64,000 bases of DNA from Lucinisca nassula (Eukaryota; Mollusca; Bivalvia; Lucinida; Lucinidae), in the NCBI GenBank assembly GCA_963580285.1, contig OY757021.1:95281221-95345220 (forward strand), read 5' to 3'. The notes under the pieces are model-generated. The model was given only the letters and a program-made list of their open reading frames with translations. It searched no databases and was not told the origin of the DNA. The position numbers were made by a program, and so were the translations under genes. Positions 42,134-52,960 of the stretch are shown piece after piece (within the stretch, counting starts at the first letter, position 1; each line of letters begins with the position of its first letter).

Positions 42134-45060
42134 GTAAGGTAACCGGGCGCTAAAAGCACATAGGGGCTACCCCTATCCCAAGATCGTTGTTGTTGTTGTT
42201 TCCAGTTTCCCCGTGTCGCGGGTCGTCAGCTGGTGGGGTCCCAGGGAACGAATCCATTCTGGCACTACACCGTAGCCGTTCGGTGCTATCCCCATTCCAC
42301 GTTGCCGGTGAATGGGGAGACCATCGCTCGGCTCCAGCCCCGTCCGTCCGTGTCCATCGTAAGTCCGCTGCAGTCGGTCCATTTTGTCTTCTACTCGACG
42401 TTATAATTTTTTGCCTGTCAATATGTCGAACCGTGTCAGAGCAGGAAAGGGTCAATTTTGATATTGGTATTTTTTTTTTTTTATTTGATTTTTGTATATT
42501 TATGTAACGTATGTACATTTTTACATTGTTTGGTCTGTTTCCCCAGCTTGTTGAGTGTTTTTTTTTTAAGTATATATGCGGGCGGATGGGCTTACCCCGC
42601 CACGGACCTGTTTTGTTTGTTTTTCTTGTGCCTTAAAGGTGATGTTGTCCGTTTTAGGGCAAACCCACCCGCTCACAGTTGCTGGGGAGGACAGTTTTTG
42701 TACCTGCAAGATTAAGCTAGTGGTTTATACTTTGTGTTTTTTTTTGTTGTTGTTGTTTATCTGTACATACAATATGTAACATAATAACATGAAGTGCCGG
42801 CCTACGCCATCTCGGGCTTGAATTCGTATTTATTTTGTTAGTGAGTGACTTCTATCGCGGAGGATGTGCAAAGTAGGTCAATCCCTTCCTCGACGTAGGA
42901 TGCCGCACTTGCGGGACCATAAGTGGGTCAGTCGCCATGTTTGCATATCATTAACGCATCCTACGTGAAGGAAGGCACCATAGGAGGAAAGTGTATTACT
43001 GCCTAGCCATTTGGAGGCCCGAGACAACGTTTGCCGATCTCGTTTGTGGTGTTGTCCTTTTTTGGACAGGCCCATCCGCCCACAGTTGCTGGGAAGGACA
43101 ATTTTTGTACCTGCAAGGTTTTGCTTGATTTGTTTGATTTGAGGTTTAACGTCCCCGTCAAACTGTAAAGGTCATTTTGGAGACGTCGCTTCCAATTTTG
43201 TGGGACTTTTACCCGACATTGAGATGAAATGAGATCTCAAGCCCTGTCGCCCAATGAAACCAATAGGGTTTTATAAGCATTGACGGGCCGACTCGCACCG
43301 CTTTGCCTGGGCAGGCTTAGATCCTCTAAGCGGTTTACCAGTACTCGTGTGCGGGTCGGTTTCAGCTCTGCGTGGAAGCATCATGCAGCCCATCTATTTC
43401 TTCAAGCCCCGATGGGCGGGGGCCGTGGTTGTGCTTGAAGATTATATTTGTGTTTTTTTTTTTTTGTTGTTGTTGTTGTTTATTCTGTACATACAACACA
43501 TAACATAGTAACATGGCGTGTTGGCTTCCGCCGTCTCGGGCCCAAATTCGTATTTATTTTAGTTAGTGGGTGACCGCTATCGCGGAGGATGTGGAAAGTA
43601 GGTCAATCCCCTTTTATGCTTTTTCGTTTGAAGTTTAGAAAAAGTGACGTCCTCCCCGACGCAGGATGCCGTATTCTGTGGGACAGTAGGAGGGTCATTT
43701 TGTGTCGCCATGTTTGCATATCATTATCGCATCCTTCGTGTAGGAAGGCACCATAGTAGAAAAAAAGTACTCTTGCCTAGCCGTTTGGGGACCCGAGACA
43801 ACGTTTGCCAATCTCTTTAGTCAAAGTGGTTAGTGCAAATTGTTATATAATCATGTAGGTCGCATACAAGCGTCCGCCTGCGCACGTGCGCAGTCGAGCG
43901 CTCCTATGCGATCTTGTTTTTAATGTTTCATATTTACACAAATAAAATTGTTTGAAATCGATTTTTTGAGAAATCTTCTAACTCCAGGATTTTTGATCAC
44001 TCTTTTCTATACTATCCTCTCTACTGTATTCCTATCCTACAACTATCGCTATATCTACCTACCTAGTGTGGCTGTATGTTGTTTTAGTTTCGCGTGGTTG
44101 GTTGTGTGTGTTAAAAGCCTTCCTTCAGGTCGCGCTAAGTCATGCCCTAGTTAGTAAGTTAATTGCCCTTGTCTGTACTGATATGTGGCCATCTTGACCG
44201 TCTGTCTTTATTACGGTCATGGCGCAATTTGCTGTTTTTGGTGATTTTTATGTTATGCGACAAGGGCAGTACGGAGGGCTGTATGATATACCAGGCGAGA
44301 TGCGGTTTTTCAGTCGTGGTGGTATGCAAAAGGCCCTTTTGAGGGCCCCAAGGTCATTCCGTTTGGGTAACCTTATAATGTACATCCTTTATTCAAAAGC
44401 GAAAGTTGCGAAAAAAGAAAGAAAAAGATGTGATAAGGCGTCTTGTTTCTTATTTCTGTCCCACTTTTCTATATGCGTTCCTGAAGGAGAGGCTTTGTTT
44501 GCTAGTGTGCTGTTGTGCCGTTCTCCTTTGGGTTGTCTGGCTCTCGATCAGCCAGGATTTTGACGCGACGCTCCTAAGTGCAAAGTCCAAGGACCGCAGC
44601 CACAGCGCTACGTCTCGTTCTGACTTCCCGTTTGCCTCACCCCCTAAGGAGGGGCTGGGCGATGGATTTTCCTTGTGGTGGATCCATGGCCAGTCCCGGC
44701 ATGCTTTCGTGTAGTCTTCTTTCGGGCTGTGTGGCTCCCAGTCAGCTAGGGCTTTGGTGCAGCGTTCATAAGTGCAAAGCCAGTGGACCGCAACCACAAC
44801 GCTACACCTTGTCTTAACTTCTCGCTTGCCACACCCCCTCTGGAGGGTGGGTCGGGGCTATGGATTTTCCTTGTGGTGGGTCCATGCCCCGTTCTGCTAT
44901 GGTCTTCTCATAGTGATCCAGGGATCGCTGTCACCGATAGGCACTCCTAAGTGCAAAGCCGAGGCCGCAACCACAGCGCCTATCGTTGACTTTGTTCCCC
45001 TTTTCGCTGTGAGACGTCGCCCTTTGATCACTACGGCCCTTTTTGGTTGGTAGCGTCTAA
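42134..45060 (+). repeat. Repeat family G, copy 2, with SINE-A inside
   Basis: It starts AAGGTAACCGGGCGCTAAAA, like 20729. Two tandem ~720-bp units hold GTGACTTCTATCGCGGAGGA / GTGACCGCTATCGCGGAGGA, 'AAAGTAGGTCAATCCC' and GTTTGCATATCATTA(A/T)CGCATCC. At 44577, 44768 and 44948 a ~185-bp unit with 'TAAGTGCAAAG' and CCGCAACCACAGCGC repeats. The open frame at 44219 shows no known domain. Confidence 0.6.
43128..43424 (-). repeat. SINE-A full copy inside family G
   Basis: Tail complement TTTGTTTGATTTGAGGTTTA, CGACATTGAGATGAAATGAG, CAGCTCTGCGTGGAAGCATC and head complement CAAGCCCCGATGGGCGGGGG. It is flanked by imperfect TTTTGCTTGA / TTGTGCTTGA, a possible target duplication. Confidence 0.85.
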
Positions 45061-45120
45061 GGTGCGGTTAGAATATTTATTTTTACTGTTCTGAACTCGG
45101 TTCTCTAGAGATTTTGGTTT

Positions 45121-45932
45121 AAAGTAGAAGTAAAACAAAGATCAGGAATTGATACAATTAACTTACTCCACCCATAAAAGACACCAAAGGGAAAGAAATA
45201 CAAACATTAACAGGCCAGACCATAATGGAAACCTAAACAAAGGAAGGCCATAAGGACAGTTACTTTCCCACAAAATGGCCATATGGCCATCCAAAAATAA
45301 AAAGACACAAGTGATACACACAGTAAGTAACAAACAACAACATAAATAAATCGCCACAGAAGAGCCGCCTTGGAACGGTCAGTGGAAGATTTCCACTGGG
45401 GGGCTTAAATCGATTTTACGTGGCCACAATCCTCGCCCTTACTTCCGTCGCGATTTAGACAAATAATTTGTTCAGTCCGCATGAAGGCCTCCTAAAGTAT
45501 GTATTCTCGTACGGGTGTGTTTTACGGTACAATGCGATTAAATTTAGTCTGCGCCTTGTTTTCTCAAAGAATTTGAAGACCGCGTCCCTCATTTCCTGTG
45601 AATTTAGATTGAGTAGAGAAACCGCGTTTATCTCCCCTTGGTATCCTAATGTTGTCAGTTCTCCCTTTAGTTCCCTTCTGGCGGGGCCGTGTGCGGGGCA
45701 CTCTGCGAGGTAGTGTTGAACACACTCCACCCCGCCACAGTGCCCGCATAATGGATCGGCCTCGCTATAGAAGATGTTGTGTGCATTTAGTCAGTTGACC
45801 CCGAGTCTTAGTCGTGTATATATGCGATCGAGCTTTCGGCTGTCGCTATATTGTACCAATTTCAGAGTATCCAAAGGTCCGACCCGGTCTTGGCTTTTAT
45901 AGCCAATCGCGGTGACACGCTACACCGCAAGG
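45121..45932 (-). pseudogene. RNase H-type non-LTR retrotransposon C-terminus plus family U 3' UTR
   Basis: 45121-45485 is the family U 3' UTR in reverse. Upstream of it the - strand reads KLDRIYTRLRLGVN, then a TGA stop, then NAHNIFYSEADPLCGHCGG, VECVQHYLAECPAHGPARRE and MRDAVFKFFEKTRRRLN. The C-x2-C ... H-x4-C cluster matches the end of the 733-codon element at 23440, but as a clearly different subfamily. The copy is degraded by stops. It is interrupted at 45933 by the terminal-array element and resumes at 47622. Confidence 0.75.
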
Positions 45933-46315
45933 GGTCTCGGGTCGTTTCGCCCGTGAGTCGTTTCGCCCATAAGTCGTTTCGCCCGTGGGTCGTTTCGCCC
46001 TGAGTCGTTTCGCCCTGGGTCGTTTCGCCCGTGGGTCGTTTCGCCCATATTTTTTTCGAGCCCTATTGATTGAGGTTATGTTTGTTTTTGGTATGTAAAG
46101 GGCTTGATGGGGGTATTGGGAGTTCCGGAAAACATGGTTTTGCCCTCGTTTGGTGCAGCTGGACGACCTTCTGACGGCTTCTACTTCAGGTTTGAGCAAC
46201 TGCGCTACCACCTTTTTGAGAAAGATATTTGAGCTCTCATAAGGTTAACACGTCTTTGCAATAAAATGGGATTTATGGTTGTGAAAATGACTGTTTATAT
46301 TTCAAAAATGTGACA

Positions 46316-46460
46316 TACTTTTCTTTCTGCTCAAAACATAGATTTTGGATTAGAACCGTCTAATAGTCTATGTTATAGAATCAGAAATAAGAGAAATAAA
46401 GTATATGCGAAAACCCATTTTTCACTGTATAAAATAGGGTTTAGGGGGACGTTATTGCAT
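46316..46460. repeat. MITE-P-like piece
   Basis: CTTTCTGCTCAAAACATAGA, TTAGAACCGTCTAATAGTCT and CACTGTATAAAATAGGGTTT, the diverged core of MITE-P within the terminal-array element. Confidence 0.55.
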
Positions 46461-46849
46461 AGACTTGCTAATATGATATTTTATTAACTTATCAGTTGTT
46501 CTTTCTGCACAAATAGTGACGTGATATAACTGGTTACATTATTACGTTAATTGAGTTGACGGGGACGTTAAACCTCAATTTCAACAAACAAAATATTTTT
46601 AAACAGTGTTGTCTGTGTAAAAGTTAACAAAAATGTCACTTAAAGAGTAATAATTAATATTACAAATTAACGAAGTGTTATGTGTAAAAAGTTGGTTTAA
46701 TTTTTATACAGACTCTACTGTGACTCAACCTTGGTAGGAATAGAAACATAACGTTTTATACTTTCTTATCATTTTTCCCATAATTTTATACGTAGCAAAA
46801 CACATATTTTACATTATAAATATATAACAAAGCATAACATGAAACTATA

Positions 46850-47150
46850 GCATCATATTATCAAGTCCTTGGAATGAATACCCCCTAAACCCCACCTTAT
46901 ATGGTGAAAACTGGGGTTTATTGGGGTATACATTATTTTTGTTATTTCTGCTACAAGACAAAGGTTGTGGGTACTCGTTAGAACCGCCTAAATATATGTT
47001 CGCAGTATAGATAAGAAAAAATACCACAGCTTTTCATAAAAAAGTAAAAATAAAACTAGTCATTTCAGAGATGTGAAAACCTGCGCTATGTCGGACGGCT
47101 GTGTTATCGTACTGGTCGGTTTAATAGTTTGCATTACGAAAACATGCTTA
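46850..47150. repeat. MITE-P-like piece 2
   Basis: CCCCACCTTATATGGTGAAA, ACTGGGGTTTATTGGGGTAT, 'GTACTCGTTAGAACCGCCT' and, near the end, GCATTACGAAAACATGCTTA. It is a more complete but diverged MITE-P copy. Confidence 0.6.
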
Positions 47151-47621
47151 TTCAAATACTGGAAAATTCTACCAACAAATAAAAAACAATCAAAAATGTT
47201 CTGATCAAAGATTCTTATATTTTTCATATTTCTGCTCAGGTGCTCGTTAGAAACGGTCCGTCCATCTACACAAGCATCACTTCATTCATTCATTTCCGTT
47301 TGTCCAGCTACCAATACTCTCCATCCATCCATTCATTAACTTATCTATCGCCGTATATTAAAATGCAGTCCGTTCATCCGTCCATCTGCCAACGCACAAC
47401 TCCACCCATTTATTCATTCATCCATCTGTCCATTTACTCATCCATTCCGTTTGTCACTCCCTTAAAATATAATTCCGGCGAAACGACCCACGGGCGAAAC
47501 GACTCACGGGCGAAACGACTCACCAGGTAAGGGCGAAACGACCCACCCCCAAAACCAGGGCGAAACGACTCGGGGCGAAACGACCCGGCGAAACGACCCA
47601 CGGGCGAAACGACCCGGAACC

Positions 47622-47850
47622 CCGCAAGGCGACGTCTGGCGGCAAGGTGCTCATCAAACCGGAAATCGGTATTTTCCAAACAAAAAGAATGGACTTGAGT
47701 CAAAACAAGCGATTTTAACATGAAATTGTGACTAATAAATGGTAAAAAGTAAGACAAAATGAATTCCGCCAGCAAAGCACTTTGCTTTAGGATACTTGTA
47801 ATAATCCTTACAGCAATAATTTGGGTAAGAATCGATAATCCTGTTTCCAT
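47622..47850 (-). pseudogene. Continuation of the interrupted RNase H-type retroelement
   Basis: Read on the - strand, FRFDEHLAARRRLA runs into the target duplication and continues on the other side of the insert as ...VTAIGYKSQDRVGPLDTL. The upstream part (toward 47850) is open but without clear motifs. Confidence 0.45.
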
Positions 47851-47905
47851 TATGCTAATTGATTGACTGATTATAAATGTTCATATCGCATACTAATTTA
47901 CGGGT

Positions 47906-48075
47906 CACTCAGTGGCCCAGTGGGAAAAAACGCTGATTCTTAATCATAAGTTCTCTCAATGCTGTGATGCGAGTCCTGCTAGGAAGCCATGTTCTGCAAC
48001 GAAAGGGAAATGTTTTTTTTTCTATCTATCTACTCGATCATACTGGGTACTCCGGCTTTTGCCCACCTGTGACTT
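47906..48075 (+). repeat. SINE-B copy, diverged
   Basis: CACTCAGTGGCCCAGTGGGA (A-box region), CGCTGATTCTTAATCATAAG, 'TTCTGCAACGAAAGGGAAAT' and GGGTACTCCGGCTTTTGCCC, matching SINE-B at 57991. Confidence 0.65.
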
Positions 48076-48129
48076 TTTTCTTTTCTTTTTTTCTCCTATT
48101 ACTGCTACTCACTCACATCTGAACATTAC

Positions 48130-48246
48130 GAGCATGATTTTCTGGGTGGGTAACCAGTACTTTTTTTTGTAAGCAATGTGGATGAAGTGTCTTGCTCGGG
48201 GGCACACCACTTTGGTCAGCGTGAGGATCGAACCCGCAACCGCTCG
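48130..48246 (-). repeat. tRNA-like SINE fragment
   Basis: On the - strand GCGGTTGCGGGTTCGATCCT has a B box, followed by complementary phrases of 'GTGTCTTGCTCGGGGGCACA'. It is a further SINE type with only its 5' part visible. Confidence 0.45.
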
Positions 48247-48485
48247 CAGACTTGCCTACCCTTACGATTTGATCGTAAGGCTTACTATTTTCATGTCCAA
48301 ATTACGACCACGGCCGAATTCCGTATGATTTTCGGTGTTTGTAAAAAAAACGGTAAATCGGCGCGATTATTTCGGTTCGGATAAGCGCGTGTTTATACCG
48401 GAAGAAGTCCATATTTGTCCTTCCTGGCTTACTCTCGTTGCGAAAATAAGTTAAATTTCATTGGCTAATGGTAGGGAAATGATCC
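48247..48485 (+). mobile_element. DNA element T1, left part
   Basis: It begins CAGACTTGCCTACCCTTACG. It is the left portion of a DNA element whose interior (TTTTCATGTCCAAATTACGA, 'GATTATTTCGGTTCGG', TTCCTGGCTTACTCTCGTTG) is repeated in element T2 at 52291-52505. It is interrupted at AATTACA by T2 and resumes at 52746. Confidence 0.8.
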
Positions 48486-48604
48486 AATTACACAGACTTG
48501 CCTACCCTTAGGATTTGGTCGTAAGGCTTACTCTGGTCCCTGTTTTGTCTGGGGTCCCCCAAGGTTCGGTCCTTGGAACGGTCCTTTTCTTGGTTTTCAT
48601 TAAT

Positions 48605-48901
48605 TTTGTTTGATTTGAAGTTTAACGTCCCCGTCAACACTGTAAAGGTCATTTTGGAGACGTTGCTTCCAATTTTGTGGGACTTTTACCCGACACTGAG
48701 ATGAAATGACATCTCAAGCCCTGTCGCCCAATGAAACCAATAGGGTTTATTAGCATGGACAGTCCGCCTCGCACCGCAGTTCCTGGACTGGCTAAGATCC
48801 TCTAAGCGGTTTACCAGTAATAGTGTGTGGGCCGGATTCAGCTCTGCGTGGAAGCATCATGCAGCCCATATATTTCTTCAAGCCTCTATTGGGGGGGGCC
48901 A
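48605..48901 (-). repeat. SINE-A full copy with 14-bp target duplication
   Basis: Tail complement TTTGTTTGATTTGAAGTTTA, CGACACTGAGATGAAATGAC, CTCTGCGTGGAAGCATCATG and head complement CAAGCCTCTATTGGGGGGGG. It is flanked by TGGTTTTCATTAAT at 48591-48604 and 48902-48915. It is the best-delimited SINE-A copy in the window. Confidence 0.92.
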
Positions 48902-48999
48902 TGGTTTTCATTAATGATCTCCCCGATAATATCAGGTCATCGGTCCGTTTGTTTGCTGATGATTGTGTCCTGTATAGGAACATATATTCTCCTTCTGAC

Positions 49000-51360
49000 T
49001 AGGGATGTAACGATAGTCAGAAAATGACTATTGCGATAGTATTGACATTGCAAGAAGAACCATTGCGATACTATTACTATTGCTGACTACTATTGCAATA
49101 CTATTGCGATACTATTGCCGGATACATATTTTCTTGTTTAAGATGGAAATAAAAACTATTCAAACCTTCAAACTGTTTTGCTGTATGTTTTATCTACATA
49201 AAAGATATAAACAAGATAATTTACACAGAGGGATAACTGTTGTAAACTCCTGTTTGCTTTTCTGTCTGCCCTACAGGAAGAAAAAACTCCTCAGGAGCAA
49301 CTTTTTTTCTTTAAGTTTAAATTCTCCTGGAAGAGCCGGGAAACTCATTTTATTAGAAGTAGCCAAGAAGATTCCAGCCAAGTGCATTTATCATTTCACA
49401 ATGAGAATGTACATGTAACCTCAGTTTCTTAATCAAAATAAATGTAAGCTCTTCACGAAGGCAATGGAATCTTTGCTTGTCTTCAAAAACAACTTCAGAC
49501 ATGATAAAGTGACTAAATACACCTCAAGCTCGTTAAAACACAGAACTTCGGGTCCAACCAACCGTGTTAGTTAACCGAATCGTGTTATAAACGCCGACCG
49601 AATTTGTCACGGACCAGTCTGTTCTACTATTGAAAACAGAAGCCTCCGGCGCTATCGTTAAGCCTACAACGTTTCGCATGACAAGGTGTGAAAATAAGAT
49701 CAGGTTATGTCTCTATCATAAAATTTAATCCACAATCAAATCGCCCCGGGCCTTAGAGGATTAGCTACATCTAACAGTAGATGTATGCATGGAAATATGA
49801 AACAGACTATTCTACTGTCTCGTGCATGTTTATGTTTTGGCGCCAAAATAGAAGACGCTTGGTGGGAAAAGTCGTACACTTAAATAATACATCCGAGGAT
49901 AATCCAGGAATTGTGCAAAGTTCCGTTCTCTATCCACAACAGTTTAGCTGTCACATTTTATGAAAGACATACGCCCCATTAAAAATGGTAGTAGATATCT
50001 GAGAAACTAGGTCGGCAATGCACACAATTCAGAATCAGAATTGTTTCCGGTGACACGTCAAATGACATTCATACACCAGGACCTGTGATACAGGAAGTTA
50101 GATTTGAATCTTCTGGCAGAAAATCTGATGAAATTTTAATATAAGTCTCAGTGTTTCGGTACACAATCGATCGCATGCGTTTGTTAAACGGAACACCATT
50201 GAAATCGGGGCTAACAAATTTTTAAATCCAAATCGGCCCCGGCCGACCGATGGCGTCATCAGTACCGTGCCGAACATGCCTTATAATGTAATCCCCGACA
50301 TTATTGCATCTGCCAACTTATCTAATTGCCCATCATTTTTATTGTGAATTGATTTTCCAAAAATCATTTGTATATTTCTTTTGTTGTTCGGTCAAATCTT
50401 TTAGCAATACAAATAAACAGAAAAGCGAACCACGTTTTTATTTTCTTTAATTGTTTTCTAGTGCTGTATTTTCCTGTGCATATTTTGAATGCACGATGTC
50501 CAAGATTTAAAATTAATTCCTCGGCTGTACAGACATTGTCTGGATGCCCAAATTATAAGCGTTCTTTGCATGACGACACGTATTTCATTTCCTTTGATGT
50601 CTGCTATTGACAAAAATAAGAATCCTCTAAAACATCAACCAGAACAATTTTTTGCACCTTTTGAAGCGGTAATGACACATGCGGACTTTCCATGCTTCAC
50701 GTGCTAATGCGGGCGGCACCCTTTGATAATAAATACCACTGTGTAAACACGCATTAATTATCGCTTTTCATATCACTAGCTTACAGACAGCTTGCAGATT
50801 AGCGAATCAAATTATGTGGTCAATTATTTCGAACTCAATTAACATTAAAGTGTTTACTGTTGAAATGCGCTTTAGAAAGCTGTAAATTTACCAGTTCAAT
50901 GAAGGAATATTCAGGGTACTGACTCTATACCGACATTTGGTGTTAAGTGGATAATCCATAACAAATAGCATGCATAAACACCGTGTAACTGTAGGCAACC
51001 GCCAAATCATGATTTGGCAGTCATGATTTGGCAGTAATTTCATTGCCCTTATCTCGCGACAAGCAGCCGTTGCAAGCATACGTTGACCCCCCACTGGCAC
51101 AGGAGATTATTGGATTACAATTAAGACAATATACAGTTTGATGCTTGACCGGGTACAAGACGCAGGTCGTAATAAAGAATATATTTAAGAATGAAAACAA
51201 CTTCGAGAATTATCTGAAAAACTTGTGATATAGAAAACTATCGATAGTTCAAAACACTATCGGCAATAGTCATCGATGTTTGACTTTACCATCGATGCAG
51301 TACTATCGGCCCAGTGCCTATCGCAATGCATCGATGGTCCGATGCATCGTTACACTCCTA
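49000..51360. mobile_element. 2.36-kb hAT-like non-autonomous element
   Basis: The ends TAGGGATGTAACGATAGTCA and (in reverse) TAGGAGTGTAACGATGCATC are inverted. CTTCTGAC is duplicated exactly at 48992-48999 and 51361-51368. Subterminal regions are rich in ATTGCGATA / TATCGATAG repeats. The 8-bp duplication and TAGGGATGTAACGAT end are typical of hAT elements. No transposase or BED-type zinc finger is visible in the interior open frames, which include a 50-bp piece shared with the Gypsy-type element. Confidence 0.88.
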
Positions 51361-52745
51361 CTTCTGACTGTCTTATTTTACAAGATGACCTGGATCAGCT
51401 TGCATAGTGGGAGGCTGATTGGCAGGTGAAGTTCAATGTGGCCGAGTGTCTCTCAATGAGGGTGTCAGGACACCCTCCGGGCAGGCAAGTTGAGTTTGAC
51501 TATACTCTTCACCAGCAAATTTTGGAGCATGTTCGGTCCGCCAGGTGTCTTGGTATCGCCATCACTGAGGATCTTGATTGGGGTCAACGTGTCTCTGGGG
51601 TTGTGTCTGTGGAGGCTGGGGCTTTGGAATTCCTTGGACGGAGCTTGGCTTTTGAGCCTGGGCTGACGGGGGATGTTGCGTGTAAGGCATTGGTTCGCCC
51701 TCGGCTTGGGTGTGCGTCGCCCGTTTGGCATCCCTATGTTGGAGCTAGGGCCCGGTGGGTGGAGAGGGTGCGGGGGATGGTTGCTCGATGGGCATGTGGG
51801 CGGTGGCGTGCTTGGTGGGCTAGAGTGGCCGTCCCTGGAGGCCCGTCATGAGCAGTCCTCTTTGGCCTTCTTCTACAAAATGCACTCTGATTCAGTGTCT
51901 ATTGATAAAGATGGGTGCTTGGCCCCTGTTGCAGTGTCGACCCAGGCAGGGGCATCGAGGGTGAGCGACTCGCAGTGTCGTGGATGCCAGTCCTGTGGTG
52001 GTGCCCTGGGGGGCTCGTTCTTTCCTAGAACTATTCCCCAATGGAATAGTCTTCCCTCCTCTGTGGTGGGTGCCAGGTCCTCGGGGGAGTTTAGAGCCCG
52101 CACGGTGTAAGATTGGGACTCAGAGGTATGCATTTTAGGATACCTCTGTTATACAGATTGTAAATGGTTTTAAGGACACATCCAGTGCCCCTCTCTCTTT
52201 TTTTTTTCCAGCTAAATTCTAAATTTAGCCACCCAATCAACTGAGGTAATGGCCAGATATGACCGACTCAGTATAAGAAGATAGATAGATATTTTCATGT
52301 CCAAATTACGACCTTACGACCACGGCCGAATTCTGTACGATTTTTGGTGTTTGTAAAAAAAATCGGTAAATCAGCACGATTATTTCGGTTCGGTTCGGAT
52401 CAGCGTGCGTTTATACCGGAAGAAGACAATATTTGTCATTCCTGGCTTAGTCTCGTTGCAAAATTAAATTTCATTGGCAAATGATAGGGCTGTGATCCAA
52501 TCACAGTTTATTTAACAAATTTGTTTCGGTATGAGCGGCAAGATGGATGCCGTTACAAAGGGAAAAAACATGGAAAAAAGAAAAGCTGAATCGGTCGATT
52601 TATTGCAACAAAAAAAAAAACTTGAGGAAATGGGCTTATTTTGACCTCGCATCGGATACTCTTACGAATAAAATTTGAATTTTACGATTTTTTTGGAAGG
52701 ATCTTACTATTTTCTGTCTCAAGGGGTAGGCAAGTCTGAATTACA

Positions 52746-52960
52746 GTTCATTTAACAAATATGTTTGGGTATGAGCGGCAAGATGGATGCCGTTATAAAG
52801 GAAAAAAACACAGGGAAAAAAGAAAAGCTGAAACAGCCAATTTATTGCAAAAAAACTTGAGGAAATGGTCATTTTTTGACCTCGCATCAGATACCTTAAA
52901 ACCCTTACGAATCCGAATCGCTACCACTGCAGCAAAGCACCATAGCTCCAGATAATTTTT
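52746..52960 (+). mobile_element. DNA element T1, right part
   Basis: It continues T1 after the T2 insertion. GTTCATTTAACAAATATGTT, a second copy of GAGCGGCAAGATGGATGCCG and 'CTTGAGGAAATGG' then 'TTTGACCTCGCATCAGATAC' lie 240 bp after their T2 counterparts. The right terminus (GGGTAGGCAAGTCTG expected) was not found, so the far end is lost or diverged. Confidence 0.65.

Larger units (their letters stand above)
45933..47621. mobile_element. 1.69-kb non-autonomous element with terminal GGGTCGTTTCGCCC arrays
   Basis: It is flanked by an exact 8-bp duplication, CCGCAAGG (45925-45932 and 47622-47629). The ends are inverted: GGTCTCGGGTCGTTTCGCCC at left, and GGTTCCGGGTCGTTTCGCCC at right in reverse. 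The left end holds about seven tandem copies of (T)CGTTTCGCCC with GTGGG/GTGAG spacers. The right end holds about seven in the opposite orientation. The ~1.4-kb interior is AT-rich and contains two MITE-P-like pieces and a CATCCATTCATT-rich stretch. No transposase is visible. The 8-bp duplication suits a hAT-type insertion. Confidence 0.85.
48533..52290 (+). mobile_element. CR1-like retrotransposon copy A, broken by SINE-A and a hAT-like element
   Basis: Pieces 48533-48604, 48902-48999 and 51361-52290 form one CR1-like Pol 3' part. The first has PVLSGVPQGSVLGTVLFLVF. The second has INDLPDNIRSSVRLFADDCV LYR, with the catalytic FADD. The third has MKFNVAECLSMRVSGHPPGR, 'YTLHQQILEHVRSARCLGIA', then in another frame 'SQCRGCQSCGGALGGSFFPR' and TIPQWNSLPSSVVGARSS, the classic CR1-type end. 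The 3' UTR ends GACCGACTCAGTATAAGAAG(ATAG)n. It is 5'-truncated and frameshifted. Confidence 0.85.
48493..52738 (+). mobile_element. DNA element T2, inserted into its own relative T1
   Basis: The ends CAGACTTGCCTACCCTTAGG and (in reverse) CAGACTTGCCTACCCCTTGA are inverted repeats. AATTACA flanks it on both sides (48486-48492, 52739-52745). Without the retrotransposon inside it (48533-52290) the element is only about 490 bp. It encodes a short Met-initiated frame, MSGKMDAVTKGKNMEKRK, of unknown meaning. Its superfamily is unassigned; a 7-8-bp duplication would suit hAT-like elements. Confidence 0.8.

Noticed and set aside
44219..44563. 114-residue open frame in family G
   Set aside because: No known domain, and it lies in tandem non-coding repeats. 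Without a second copy retaining the frame it cannot be supported as a gene.
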